A DNA stretch of 56,518 bases from Colimorpha_A sp045591885. GTDB taxonomy: Bacteria > Bacillota > Clostridia > Oscillospirales > CAG-272. The stretch lies in assembly GCA_045591885.1 (NCBI GenBank), contig JAZNTT010000001.1, positions 1 to 56,518 on the forward strand, read 5' to 3'. Below, in pieces: positions 33,160-40,681 of the stretch. A program made the position numbers and the translations under genes. Under the pieces are notes generated by a model. The model saw nothing but the letters and a program-made list of their open reading frames with translations. It ran no database searches and was not told the DNA's origin. The first letter of the stretch is position 1. Every line of letters starts with the position of its first letter.

Positions 33160-33626
33160 TGAAAAACAGTTGTTGCTTTATCGGTCACAGAGAAATAAAC
33201 GAAACCGAAGAACTTAAATCCAAATTAAGAGAAACGATAGAAAGACTGATTACTGAAGAAAAAGTCGATACCTTTTTATTTGGCAGCGGCAGTCGTTTTA
33301 ACTCCCTCTGCCTTGAACTTGTGACCGAAATAAAAGAAAAATACCCACACATAAAACGCATTTACGTGCGGGCAGAGTTCCCCTATATTACCGATCAATA
33401 TACGGCTTATTTGCTTAAATCCTATGACGAAACCTATTATCCCGAAAAGATAATAGGAGCAGGCAGAGCCGCTTACGTTGAGCGCAATCGCGAGATGATA
33501 AATAACAGCAGTTTCTGCGTCATCTATTACAACGTCGAGAATTTACCGACCGCTCGCAAAAGCGGCACGAAGCTTGCACTTGATTATGCAGTGAAGAAAG
33601 GCAGAAAGATCATTAGCTTTCCTTAA
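33159..33626 (+). CDS. SLOG-superfamily protein (GHR motif)
   Basis: A 155-residue single-domain Rossmann-like protein. The first strand and loop CCFIGHRE carry the GHR motif of the DUF1273/YpsA-like branch of SLOG. FLFGSGSRFNSLCLEL supplies the glycine loop, KRIYVRAEFPY the next strand, RNREMINNSS a conserved helix, and ARKSGTKLALDYA the G-T-x-x-A motif that binds the ligand. SLOG domains sense or process nucleotide-derived ligands, and some serve as sensors in anti-phage systems (for example ThsA in Thoeris). The AGGAGA site 10 bp upstream fixes the start. It ends 1 bp from the convergent DUF3810 gene. Confidence 0.8.
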   Translation: MKNSCCFIGHREINETEELKSKLRETIERLITEEKVDTFLFGSGSRFNSLCLELVTEIKEKYPHIKRIYVRAEFPYITDQYTAYLLKSYDETYYPEKIIGAGRAAYVERNREMINNSSFCVIYYNVENLPTARKSGTKLALDYAVKKGRKIISFP

Positions 33627-33627
33627 A

Positions 33628-34740
33628 TCAGCTTTCCTTGTAGTAAGCAACCGCAAGATCAACGACCATTCCGTAGCTTCGTGATCCCGCCGCCTGTCCC
33701 TGTGATTGCAGATAATTGTCATTCATAGAGCCGCTTACGTCGGCAACAATATTGTCGCGGTACTTGTCGAAAAACTTGTTGTAAGCGACGATCTCACCGA
33801 TGAGTGCGTTACCCATTTCGCCCACAAGCGCGTTATAAGCCTTGCTGTCCGCCTCGTAAAGTGCAGACAGAACGTACTCAAACAGGTTCATATATCCGCT
33901 GTATCTTATATAGACGTCATCGCTTTCAATGCAAACGAGAAATGCGACGAAATTAGCTTCGTCCTCACGCGCAATGCCGCGCTGATGTGCAAGCTCGTGC
34001 GCGGCGGTGTAGGGAAGCGTGTAGTCGGGAAAATTCGTGTTAATGTTGCTCTCGCCTGTAAAGAAGGTGTATATTCCCGAAATATGTGTGTAGGTCATTG
34101 GCTCGCTAAGAATTATCGGCTTCACCCGGCTTCTGAAGCTCGGCAGAAAATCATATTTCTTAGCCGCTTTTTTGTAGGCATCCTGAAGCTTATCGTTCAT
34201 TCCGAAAATGGAATACGGCATGGCGGAGCTGCCGTTCGGCGCAAAAGTGACCTGCGGAGTAAGCTCCCTCAGCTCACCTAAAAGCACGTGCGCGGTCTTG
34301 TCGAGGTCTGTCGCACTTACTGCTTTTCGTTCAAGTCCGAGCTTCTTATCGAGCGTTGTGCCGCGGTAACCCGAAGCAAAAAGTAAAGAAAAGCTCGTAA
34401 AGAATATGCAAAGCACGGCGAACATTGAAACAAGCATTCTGAACGTGTCACGAAGCTCGCCTCTTGCCGCCTTAACTATTTTGACGAGAACTGCGATTAT
34501 GATTATCGGAACGAGCATCAGAGCCGTTTCGGCAACCGAGAACGGAGCAACTCCCGTTATATATGCAATGACCGCGCGTAAAAACGCCGCGGGGTATCTG
34601 TTGAAGAAATCGGAAAAGCTCGGCGACAAAAGAAAGGTCAGGTACATGATCGCCGAAAAAGCCCCGAGGCAAAGTGATATCTTCGCCCATAGCGGGGTTA
34701 TTTTTATCGCCTTTTTTAAATACGTTTTAATGCTGCTCAT
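33628..34740 (-). CDS. DUF3810 membrane metallopeptidase-like protein
   Basis: A 370-residue protein. Three hydrophobic helices lie at about residues 15-35, 55-85 and 100-125, followed by an extracytoplasmic domain with the zinc-peptidase motif HELAHQRG and a downstream Glu in REDEANFVAF, a gluzincin-like pattern. It matches DUF3810. Substrate unknown. The ATG at 34740 lies inside the end of the pseudouridine synthase gene (14-bp overlap), with AGG 5 bp upstream. It ends 1 bp from the SLOG stop with no hairpin between, so the two convergent transcripts probably run into each other. Confidence 0.85.
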   Translation of the reverse strand: MSSIKTYLKKAIKITPLWAKISLCLGAFSAIMYLTFLLSPSFSDFFNRYPAAFLRAVIAYITGVAPFSVAETALMLVPIIIIAVLVKIVKAARGELRDTFRMLVSMFAVLCIFFTSFSLLFASGYRGTTLDKKLGLERKAVSATDLDKTAHVLLGELRELTPQVTFAPNGSSAMPYSIFGMNDKLQDAYKKAAKKYDFLPSFRSRVKPIILSEPMTYTHISGIYTFFTGESNINTNFPDYTLPYTAAHELAHQRGIAREDEANFVAFLVCIESDDVYIRYSGYMNLFEYVLSALYEADSKAYNALVGEMGNALIGEIVAYNKFFDKYRDNIVADVSGSMNDNYLQSQGQAAGSRSYGMVVDLAVAYYKES

Positions 34741-35617
34741 AAACACCTATATCTGCCATATCGGTCGGAAGCGGCGCCGTTACGGTAATAATTTCGTTAT
34801 TTGAGGGAAGCGAAAAGGTAAGCGAATATGCGTGAAGCGCCTGACGGCTTATAAGCTCGCTACCGTTCTCATTTCCGTAAAGAGTGTCACCGAGTATCGG
34901 GTGACCTATGTATGAAAGATGTACGCGAATCTGATGTGTGCGTCCCGTTTTCGGCGTGATGAGAAGTGCAGTAAGCCCGTCTTTGACACCTAAAACCTCA
35001 TATTCAGTTAAAGCATACTGCCCGTCGGGAAAAACGCCTCGGCGCATCTTTCCGTCCTCTACGCGCCGTATATTGCCCTTTATCTCGCCCTTGCCACAAA
35101 GCTCACCCTCGGCTATCGCAATATACTTTTTCACTATCTTAAATTCCGCGATCTGCCTTGCAAGAACAAACGCGGAATTTTTGTTTTTAGCGACGAGAAC
35201 AACACCGCTCGTATCGCGGTCAAGTCGGTTCACCGCGCGGAAAATAAAGGGCGTTCCCTTGCTCTCAAAATAGTACGCAAGAGCGTTTGCAAGCGTGTCA
35301 GACTGATGCTCGTGCGATGGGTGCGTCGGCATAAAGGGCGGTTTGTTAAGCGCGATAACGTCATCGTCCTCATAAAGAATATCGAGCGGCAATTCAACGG
35401 GAATTACCCCCTTGCTTGAAGTTGTATCGTCACGCGACAGAATAAGCTCATCGCCCTCTTTAAGCACAGCGCGGACGGTAACTCGTACGCCGTTCAGCAT
35501 AATACCGCCATCACGCTTTTTCAGCTCGGTAAGCTCAGCACGCGACAAACGGAGCACGTTACGCAAATATTCGCGCAAAAGCATGCCGTCATATTCACTT
35601 GAAATATAAGTCAACAT
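34727..35617 (-). CDS. RluA-family pseudouridine synthase
   Basis: A 296-residue RNA-modifying enzyme converting uridine to pseudouridine in rRNA or tRNA. An N-terminal S4-like domain (RLSRAELTELKKRDGGIMLNG) is followed by the catalytic domain with NRLDRDTSGVVLVAKN, where the Asp is the nucleophile, and the RTHQIRVHLSYIGHPILGD motif. I place the start at 35617, because GGAGG lies 5 bp before that ATG; the ATG at 35632 lies upstream of the site. Target uridines cannot be predicted. Confidence 0.93.
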   Translation of the reverse strand: MLTYISSEYDGMLLREYLRNVLRLSRAELTELKKRDGGIMLNGVRVTVRAVLKEGDELILSRDDTTSSKGVIPVELPLDILYEDDDVIALNKPPFMPTHPSHEHQSDTLANALAYYFESKGTPFIFRAVNRLDRDTSGVVLVAKNKNSAFVLARQIAEFKIVKKYIAIAEGELCGKGEIKGNIRRVEDGKMRRGVFPDGQYALTEYEVLGVKDGLTALLITPKTGRTHQIRVHLSYIGHPILGDTLYGNENGSELISRQALHAYSLTFSLPSNNEIITVTAPLPTDMADIGVYEQH

Positions 35618-35658
35618 ACGTTCCTCCGTCATATCGCTTGCATCTCACGCATATTGAT

Positions 35659-35687
35659 ATTATAAGTTAAAAACCGAAAACATACAA
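35659..35687 (-). promoter_or_regulatory. Promoter of the RluA-DUF3810 operon
   Basis: Minus-strand TTGTAT (35687-35682) and TATAAT (35664-35659), 17-bp spacer. Confidence 0.75.
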
Positions 35688-35732
35688 GTGTATTTTGTGA
35701 ACACTTGAAAATTTCTTTCTCGGAGGCAAAAA

Positions 35733-37007
35733 ATGAAAAAAACAGTAAAAATACTGACCGTGCTTGCACTTGCCGTTTGCTTCGTCATATCAGTAACACC
35801 GCACGCATCAGCAAAGAGCAAAAAGCCGCTTTCACCGGAGTTCAACGTCATGGCGGCGTCAGATCCGATGATAGTATCGGTGCAAAGCGGCGAAAAAATC
35901 AGATTTACGTCAACTGATTTCAAGGAAGCACTCGGCGTAAATAAACTCAAAAATATCATCATTACCTCGCTTCCAAGCACAAGCGCAGGCAAGCTCACGC
36001 TCGGCTCCCTTGCGGTCACAAAAGGGCAGAGCATAACGTCAACCAGCCTTTCGTCGCTTGTTTTCACGCCAAACAAGGGAACCGAAAAAGCAGAATTTAC
36101 CTTTACCGTAAACGGTGAATACACCCATAAAGCAGTAATGTATTTCCCCGAACAGCAAAACTATTCACCTACCTCGATCGGTATCGACGAAAGCTTTTTC
36201 AAAGTCAAAACCTATAAGAATATAGCGGTCAGCGGTAACCTGAAATGTGTCGACCCCGAGGGCGATACAATGAAATACGAAATCGTTTCCTATCCCGAAA
36301 AAGGACTTCTGACAGTAAAGAATAATGAAGACGGCGAATACACCTACACCCCAATGAAGAACTACGTCGGACGTGACAGCTTCTCTTACGCTGCCGTCGA
36401 TAAATACGGCAACCGCTCCGAGACGATAACGGTCGATATCAAGGTTGGCAGAAGCGGCGGCATCACGGTATTTAAGGATATGATCTACGATCCGGGACAC
36501 TACGGCGCGTTGCTTCTTGATTCCATGGGAATAATAAAGGGCAGAAAGGATGATGGCGAAAACGTATTTATGCCCGAAAAGGAGATCTCATACGGCGAAT
36601 TTCTTAAAGCCTCAATGACCGTGTCAAACACTCCGCTGAAAACCGTTATACCGAACGATATAGCAGCGCTTATACTATCTCAGCCCAAGGAATACCAAAC
36701 CTATATTCTTACAGCATATGAGCTTTCGTTAATAAACGAACAGGGCTTAAGCGAGCTTGACTGTAAAAGAAGCCTGACTAAAGCCGAGGCATGCGTTATC
36801 CTCGATACCTTGATCGGCGCAGACGATGCCGATACCCTTCCCGTGTTCGACGACATTGAAAGCGTGCCGTCGTATGCACTCGAATCCGTATGTGCGCTCA
36901 TCGAGATCGGAGTGGTCAGAGCGGAAAACGGCGTGATCTCGCCAACAGATGCCTTGACACGAGCGGACTGTGCCGAAATGCTTGCTGCGATCTTGGATCG
37001 CAGATGA
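35733..37007 (+). CDS. SLH-domain surface protein with Ig/cadherin-like domain
   Basis: A 424-residue exported protein. The signal peptide ends at HASA near residue 27. Residues about 40-130 are a strand-rich N-terminal domain. Residues 150-240 form an Ig/cadherin-like domain (NLKCVDPEGDTMKYEIVSYP, then YTYTPMKNYVGRDSFSYAAVD). Three SLH-type repeats follow at about 250-310, 310-365 and 365-424, which would attach it to secondary cell-wall polymer. GGAGG precedes the ATG. The stop is directly followed by a truncated IS200-type sequence, but the third SLH repeat looks complete, so the protein is probably intact. Confidence 0.85.
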   Translation: MKKTVKILTVLALAVCFVISVTPHASAKSKKPLSPEFNVMAASDPMIVSVQSGEKIRFTSTDFKEALGVNKLKNIIITSLPSTSAGKLTLGSLAVTKGQSITSTSLSSLVFTPNKGTEKAEFTFTVNGEYTHKAVMYFPEQQNYSPTSIGIDESFFKVKTYKNIAVSGNLKCVDPEGDTMKYEIVSYPEKGLLTVKNNEDGEYTYTPMKNYVGRDSFSYAAVDKYGNRSETITVDIKVGRSGGITVFKDMIYDPGHYGALLLDSMGIIKGRKDDGENVFMPEKEISYGEFLKASMTVSNTPLKTVIPNDIAALILSQPKEYQTYILTAYELSLINEQGLSELDCKRSLTKAEACVILDTLIGADDADTLPVFDDIESVPSYALESVCALIEIGVVRAENGVISPTDALTRADCAEMLAAILDRR

Positions 37008-37338
37008 CGAAAAAAACGCAGATGTTTGCAGAAGCATGCAAAGATCACATACACATGTTAGTATCCATACCACCGAAATATAGCGTATCGCAAATAATGG
37101 GGTATCTCAAAGGAAAAAGTAGTCTGATGATATTTGAGAAGTATGCGAATATGAAATACAAATATGGAAATAGACATTTTTGGTGTAGAGGATATTATGT
37201 GGATACCGTGGGACGAAACAAAAAGTTATTGCGGAATACATACGAAATCAGTTGCAGGAAGATGTATCGTATGATCAACTGTCGTTGATAGAGTACGTAG
37301 ACCCGTTCACGGGTCAGCAGGTAAAAGAAGGCAAATAA
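37004..37338 (+). pseudogene. IS200/IS605-family transposase (TnpA) remnant, truncated and frameshifted
   Basis: The C-terminal two thirds of a Y1 transposase. CKDHIHMLVSIPPKYSVSQ with the HUH motif HIH, GYLKGKSSLMIFEKYAN and GNRHFWCRGYYVDTVG are all typical. The N-terminal 55 or so residues are absent, because the sequence joins the SLH gene stop. At 37219-37225 (C AAA AAG) the frame breaks. In the -1 frame the family sequence continues as VIAEYIRNQ (with the catalytic Tyr) to VDPFTGQQVKEGK and the stop at 37336-37338. Truncation makes it non-functional on its own. Confidence 0.88.
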
Positions 37339-37463
37339 AAAGCCCCTTCAGGGGCAGCCGGTGAAAGGGTTGCGGTTGGCAAATCTTTCGATGGGCCTAT
37401 AGGCCCGACCGGTCTTATGCCCTAAGGGGGCAGTGCATGCCACCGGCACGGCCGGTGGTCATG
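37339..37463 (+). mobile_element. Right end of the IS200/IS605 remnant with subterminal hairpins
   Basis: After the transposase remnant come three inverted repeats: AGCCCCTTCAGGGGC, GGGCCTATAGGCCC, and the terminal hairpin CCACCGGC / GCCGGTGG with ACG loop (37441-37459). This imperfect hairpin near the right end is what TnpA recognises in this family. The element end lies at about 37460-37465, overlapping the stop codon of the neighbouring minus-strand gene. No matching left end is present. Confidence 0.75.
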
Positions 37464-37815
37464 ACTCCTTTTCAAATTCAATTATTTCTCTTAACCTGTC
37501 GGGCGCCTTTTGCGGATCTGAGATGTCAATATCACCGTAAGGTGTTTCAAGCGTAACTGCATCGCTCTTACGAACAAAGAAAGCAACTCTTGTCGGAGAA
37601 TACTGCTCCTCCGGCTCGTCCCAAGCGTCGCAAAGCTTATCTAAACCGTCCTCAGTCAGATACTGCTCCATGTGCGGCACGATCCTGTCAAATTCGTCAA
37701 CGCCCTCCTCGGGAACCGAAAAACCGAACCAGTCGATCTCGTCAGGGGTCATATCAAGAGTAAGCTCGATAAGCAGATGAGTTCTGCAAAAATTATATAT
37801 ACCGTGTATCTTCAT
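37459..37815 (-). CDS. Acidic protein of unknown function
   Basis: A 118-residue protein, no family recognised. The start MKIHGIYNFCRTHLLIELTL is followed by an acidic body rich in Asp, Glu and Pro (DMTPDEIDWFGFSVPEEG, then QYSPTRVAFFVRKSD). The ATG at 37815 has GAGGAAA 7 bp upstream. The last codons and the stop TGA coincide with the edge of the IS200-type right end, so the original C-terminus may have been replaced. Codon use matches the neighbours. Confidence 0.6.
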   Translation of the reverse strand: MKIHGIYNFCRTHLLIELTLDMTPDEIDWFGFSVPEEGVDEFDRIVPHMEQYLTEDGLDKLCDAWDEPEEQYSPTRVAFFVRKSDAVTLETPYGDIDISDPQKAPDRLREIIEFEKES

Positions 37816-37826
37816 AAATCTTTCCT

Positions 37827-37862
37827 CAAAAATATCTCGGCACACAAATGCGCCGAGATATT
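37827..37862 (-). terminator. Terminator of the minD-mgsA-like operon
   Basis: Eleven-bp stem AATATCTCGGC / GCCGAGATATT with a 10-nt loop, followed on the minus strand by TTTTT. Confidence 0.85.
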
Positions 37863-37866
37863 TTAT

Positions 37867-38313
37867 TTATCTTGAAAAATTCTGATTCTTCTTACGAAGA
37901 TTGTATTCCGAACGGGGATTAACGATCTCTCTCCAGTCAATGTCACCGCGCTCAAGTGCGCGAACGAGAATCTCTGCGGTTGCGATGTTCGTAGCAACGG
38001 GGACGTTATGAATATCGCAGAGCTTAAGAAGATTGAGATTATTTCTTTCTGCCATAGAATCGGTCTCAGCGTAGTCGCGGAAGAAGAGAACGAGGTCGAT
38101 CTCGTCGTATGCGACGCGGGTCGTTATCTGCTCAACACCGCCGTGCGAGCCGGCGAGTAGCTTTTCAATACGAAGTCCGGTTGCCTCGGTGATATGCTTG
38201 TGTGTCGTGCCTGTGGCGCAGAGATTATGATTTGCGAGGATTCCGCAATACGCGATACAGAACTGTGTCATAAGTTCCTTTTTGCTTTCACCTGCGATGA
38301 TGGCTATTTCCAT
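37867..38313 (-). CDS. Methylglyoxal-synthase-like protein lacking catalytic residues
   Basis: A 148-residue MGS-fold protein. The framework is close to clostridial MgsA: KKELMTQFCIAYCGILANH, ATGTT, EATGLRIEKLLAGS, EIDLVLFFRD, NVPVATNIATAEILV and GDIDWREIVNP. The active-site positions differ. By comparison with E. coli MgsA, His19-Asp20 are Gly8-Glu9, the Gly of GTTG is His38, catalytic Asp71 of GGDQQ is Val60 (GGVEQ), and the His98/Asp101 segment is replaced by TDSMAERN. I infer loss of methylglyoxal synthesis and a changed ligand or a regulatory role. It lies 28 bp after the MinD-like gene. Confidence 0.8.
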   Translation of the reverse strand: MEIAIIAGESKKELMTQFCIAYCGILANHNLCATGTTHKHITEATGLRIEKLLAGSHGGVEQITTRVAYDEIDLVLFFRDYAETDSMAERNNLNLLKLCDIHNVPVATNIATAEILVRALERGDIDWREIVNPRSEYNLRKKNQNFSR

Positions 38314-38341
38314 ATTGTAACCGTCCTTTCCATTGGTCAGA

Positions 38342-39136
38342 TCACTGAATTTTCTTAATAAGCTCGGCTCTCTTTATCTTCTTGAATCCGGTAAAGAGGG
38401 GTACCGTTCTTCCCGTCAAACGAATGGCGATATTGGTGAACGCTTCTGCGGCATTGCAGGATGGAATGGTGAACACGTCCTCGCCCTGTGCCTGCTTGTC
38501 CGAAAGACGTGAATCGAAGGGAATAATGCCGAGGAGCTGTATCGACGTCTTGTCGATGACCTCAAGAAGTCCCGGCTGACCTTCAAATTCCTTGCCGTCT
38601 GCGTGGAAGCAGTTTATAATAAGCTTTCTTGTTTTAACGCCCGATTCCTCAAGCAGAATACCGGTACGTTCTGCCGCGCGTATAGATGCGGGCTGATAGG
38701 TGGATACAACGAGCGCCTCGTCAGATGCTGCGGCGGCAAGACGAAGGGGGCTTCCTGTGTCGCCGGGGGTGTCGATGATGATGTAATCGAAATTCATCTC
38801 AGTGCCGATTTTTCGAAGCGCAGTTTTGAATTCATCATAATCGAGATCGGTCTCGTAATCGTAAGGAGCGGCACAGAAATAGAGATTCTCGGAACGGGAA
38901 TCCTGAATGATCGCCTTTTCGGGCGCGATACCGTGAAGGATAATATCGGTAATATCAAAAATAATACGGTCCTCAAGACCCATAATAAGATCAAGCGAGC
39001 GCACGCCGAAATCGCAGTCGATAAGAAGCGTTCGCCAACCGTCAAGAGCAAGTTTTATGGCAAGATTTGCTGAAACTGTAGACTTACCCACGCCGCCCTT
39101 GCAGGAGGTGACCATAATTATTCTCGTACTGTTCAT
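38342..39136 (-). CDS. MinD-like ParA-family ATPase
   Basis: A 264-residue deviant Walker A ATPase. CKGGVGKST is at residues 12-20 with both lysines, FGVRSLDLIMGLEDRIIFD is the MinD-type switch I region, and DYIIIDTPGD is the switch II/Walker B region. The C-terminus GFKKIKRAELIKKIQ can form a basic amphipathic helix like the MinD membrane anchor. No minC or minE lies nearby. In many clostridia minC-minD-minE precede mgsA; here only minD and an mgsA-like gene remain. It could position the division site with another partner or localise a different cargo. GAGG precedes the ATG. Confidence 0.85.
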   Translation of the reverse strand: MNSTRIIMVTSCKGGVGKSTVSANLAIKLALDGWRTLLIDCDFGVRSLDLIMGLEDRIIFDITDIILHGIAPEKAIIQDSRSENLYFCAAPYDYETDLDYDEFKTALRKIGTEMNFDYIIIDTPGDTGSPLRLAAAASDEALVVSTYQPASIRAAERTGILLEESGVKTRKLIINCFHADGKEFEGQPGLLEVIDKTSIQLLGIIPFDSRLSDKQAQGEDVFTIPSCNAAEAFTNIAIRLTGRTVPLFTGFKKIKRAELIKKIQ

Positions 39137-39171
39137 AGAAATCCTCGGTTAGTAAAGAATACTCCTTAACT

Positions 39172-39200
39172 ATTTTACCATATAAATTTTAGGATGTCAA
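39172..39200 (-). promoter_or_regulatory. Promoter of the minD-mgsA-like operon
   Basis: Minus-strand TTGACA (39200-39195) and TAAAAT (39177-39172), 17-bp spacer. Confidence 0.8.
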
Positions 39201-39267
39201 TATCCAGTTTGGCAAAAATAGATAAAGTAACGAAGTTTTTGTCGACTTTTCTTCGGGAAAAACGAGA

Positions 39268-39924
39268 TCACTCGCCCTTGAGTGCCTTAACAGCGGCAGA
39301 GGGATCGGACGCGCGAAAGACCGCGGAACCGGCAACGATCACGTTGGCTCCTGCCTCAATAATGGACGCAACGTTGTTAAGATTAACACCGCCGTCGACC
39401 TCGAGATCAATATCATATTCCGACGCGTCTATCATTTCTCTTGCTTCACGAAGCTTATCAAGCGCACTCGGCATAAAGGACTGACCGCCGAAGCCGGGTT
39501 CGACAGACATGATAAGTATCATATCAATAATAGGCAAATACTCTTTTACCGCAGAAACGGGGGTCTTCGGCTTGATAACTACGCCGCATTTGACGCCCTT
39601 GCTCTTGATGTATTCAAGAGTTTCTCTTACGTTTTCACAGCTCTCGACGTGAATTGTGATGATATCAGATCCGGCATCTACGAATGCATCAATAAAACGA
39701 AGAGGATCGTTTATCATAAGGTGAGTATCAAATACCGCCTTGGAATGAGGACGGAGTGACTTTATGAAATCGGGACCGAACGATAGGTTCGGAACGAACG
39801 CACCGTCCATAATGTCAAGGTGTAGATATTCCGCACCCGCATCAACAACTGCCTTCAGGCTGTCTGCGGCGTAAGCGTAATCACATGCAAGAACCGAGGG
39901 GGAAACGATAATATTTTTTTTCAT
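39268..39924 (-). CDS. rpe: Ribulose-phosphate 3-epimerase
   Basis: A 218-residue TIM-barrel enzyme interconverting ribulose-5-phosphate and xylulose-5-phosphate. Motifs are SPSVLACDY, YLHLDIMDGAFVPNLSFG (metal His and Asp), FDTHLMI, SVEPGFGGQSFMP and DLEVDGGVNLNN with the second catalytic Asp, then NVIVAGSAVFR. The chosen ATG at 39924 has GAGGT 6 bp upstream; a longer start at 39981 is outside the family. It stands alone. Useful for feeding pentose carbon from nucleoside breakdown into the pentose phosphate pathway. Confidence 0.96.
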   Translation of the reverse strand: MKKNIIVSPSVLACDYAYAADSLKAVVDAGAEYLHLDIMDGAFVPNLSFGPDFIKSLRPHSKAVFDTHLMINDPLRFIDAFVDAGSDIITIHVESCENVRETLEYIKSKGVKCGVVIKPKTPVSAVKEYLPIIDMILIMSVEPGFGGQSFMPSALDKLREAREMIDASEYDIDLEVDGGVNLNNVASIIEAGANVIVAGSAVFRASDPSAAVKALKGE

Positions 39925-40015
39925 GGCTGACCTCACAAAATCAATTTGTTTTCGTTTGTATTTGTTAATTAGTTCGTTCAAAAACGTATAAGTCGTATTT
40001 TGATATGTTTTTTCT

Positions 40016-40165
40016 CCGTGTCACGGCGGAAAACGCAACATAAAATATTAGAGGACGGCGATGCCGTCGGCTTCCCGAAAATACGGGAAGAAAAATAAGG
40101 CGGCGAAGGTCTTAAAGGACGTCAAAAGAAAGGAAGTAAAGGGAAGAGTAAGACGGTAGCCGTCA
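40016..40165. other. Non-coding region with several inverted repeats, possible structured RNA
   Basis: The 265 bp between rpe and ispF hold no credible gene. Inverted repeats are GACGGC / GCCGTC (40054-40068), CTTCCCG / CGGGAAG (40071-40090) and GACGG / CCGTC (40152-40164). GACGGC at 40054-40059 can also pair with GCCGTC at 40159-40164, closing a multi-branch structure. Between them lies a purine-rich stretch. No family recognised and the strand is unknown. Confidence 0.35.
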
Positions 40166-40170
40166 TAATA

Positions 40171-40197
40171 CTGCCTGATGGCTTTGCTGTCAGGCAG
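40171..40197 (-). terminator. Terminator overlapping the ispF stop codon
   Basis: Stem CTGCCTGA / TCAGGCAG with an 11-nt loop; the ispF stop codon lies in the stem. The tail on the minus strand is TATTAT, so efficiency may be modest. Confidence 0.65.
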
Positions 40198-40681
40198 ATT
40201 TTATTATAAGGCAGACCGCATGCGCGGAGATTCCCTCACCGCTGCCCGTAAATCCGAGCTTTTCCTCGGTCGTTGCCTTAATGTTGACTCGGTCGGTATC
40301 AACGCCGAACACCTTTGCAATATTGGCTCTCATTTCGTTAATATATGGAGAAAGCTTCGGATGTTGCGCTACGACCGTTGCATCAATATTGCCTACTGCA
40401 TATCCGCTGCCTGCGAGAAGCAAAGAAACTCTTTCGGCAAGAAGCATACTGTTTATGCCCTTGAAAGCGTCATCGGTGTCGGGAAAATGCCTGCCAATGT
40501 CACCCTCACCGAGCGCGCCCAATAGAGCGTCAAGTATCGCGTGGACAAGCACGTCGGCGTCGGAATGACCGAGAAGTCCCATTTCATAAGGGATCTTAAC
40601 ACCGCCGATTATCAGATCGCGGTTTTCGGTAAGACGGTGAACATCATAGCCGTGCCCTATGCGAATATCGGAAAAATTCAT
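40190..40681 (-). CDS. ispF: 2-C-methyl-D-erythritol 2,4-cyclodiphosphate synthase
   Basis: A 163-residue enzyme of the MEP isoprenoid pathway, cyclising CDP-ME-2-phosphate with release of CMP. Metal ligands are in GHGYDVHRL (Asp and His) and the family motif LLGHSDADVLVHAI follows; GEGDIGRHFPDTD, TVVAQHPKLSPYI and ATTEEKLGFTGSGEGI complete it. The length is normal. The start overlaps the ispD stop by 4 bp (ATGA), so the two pathway enzymes are translationally coupled. Confidence 0.97.
   Translation of the reverse strand: MNFSDIRIGHGYDVHRLTENRDLIIGGVKIPYEMGLLGHSDADVLVHAILDALLGALGEGDIGRHFPDTDDAFKGINSMLLAERVSLLLAGSGYAVGNIDATVVAQHPKLSPYINEMRANIAKVFGVDTDRVNIKATTEEKLGFTGSGEGISAHAVCLIIKSA

Noticed and set aside
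37219..37225. Programmed -1 frameshift producing a functional transposase.
   Set aside because: The heptamer C AAA AAG fits weakly, but the transposase lacks its N-terminal third and the left element end, so a working product is impossible here.
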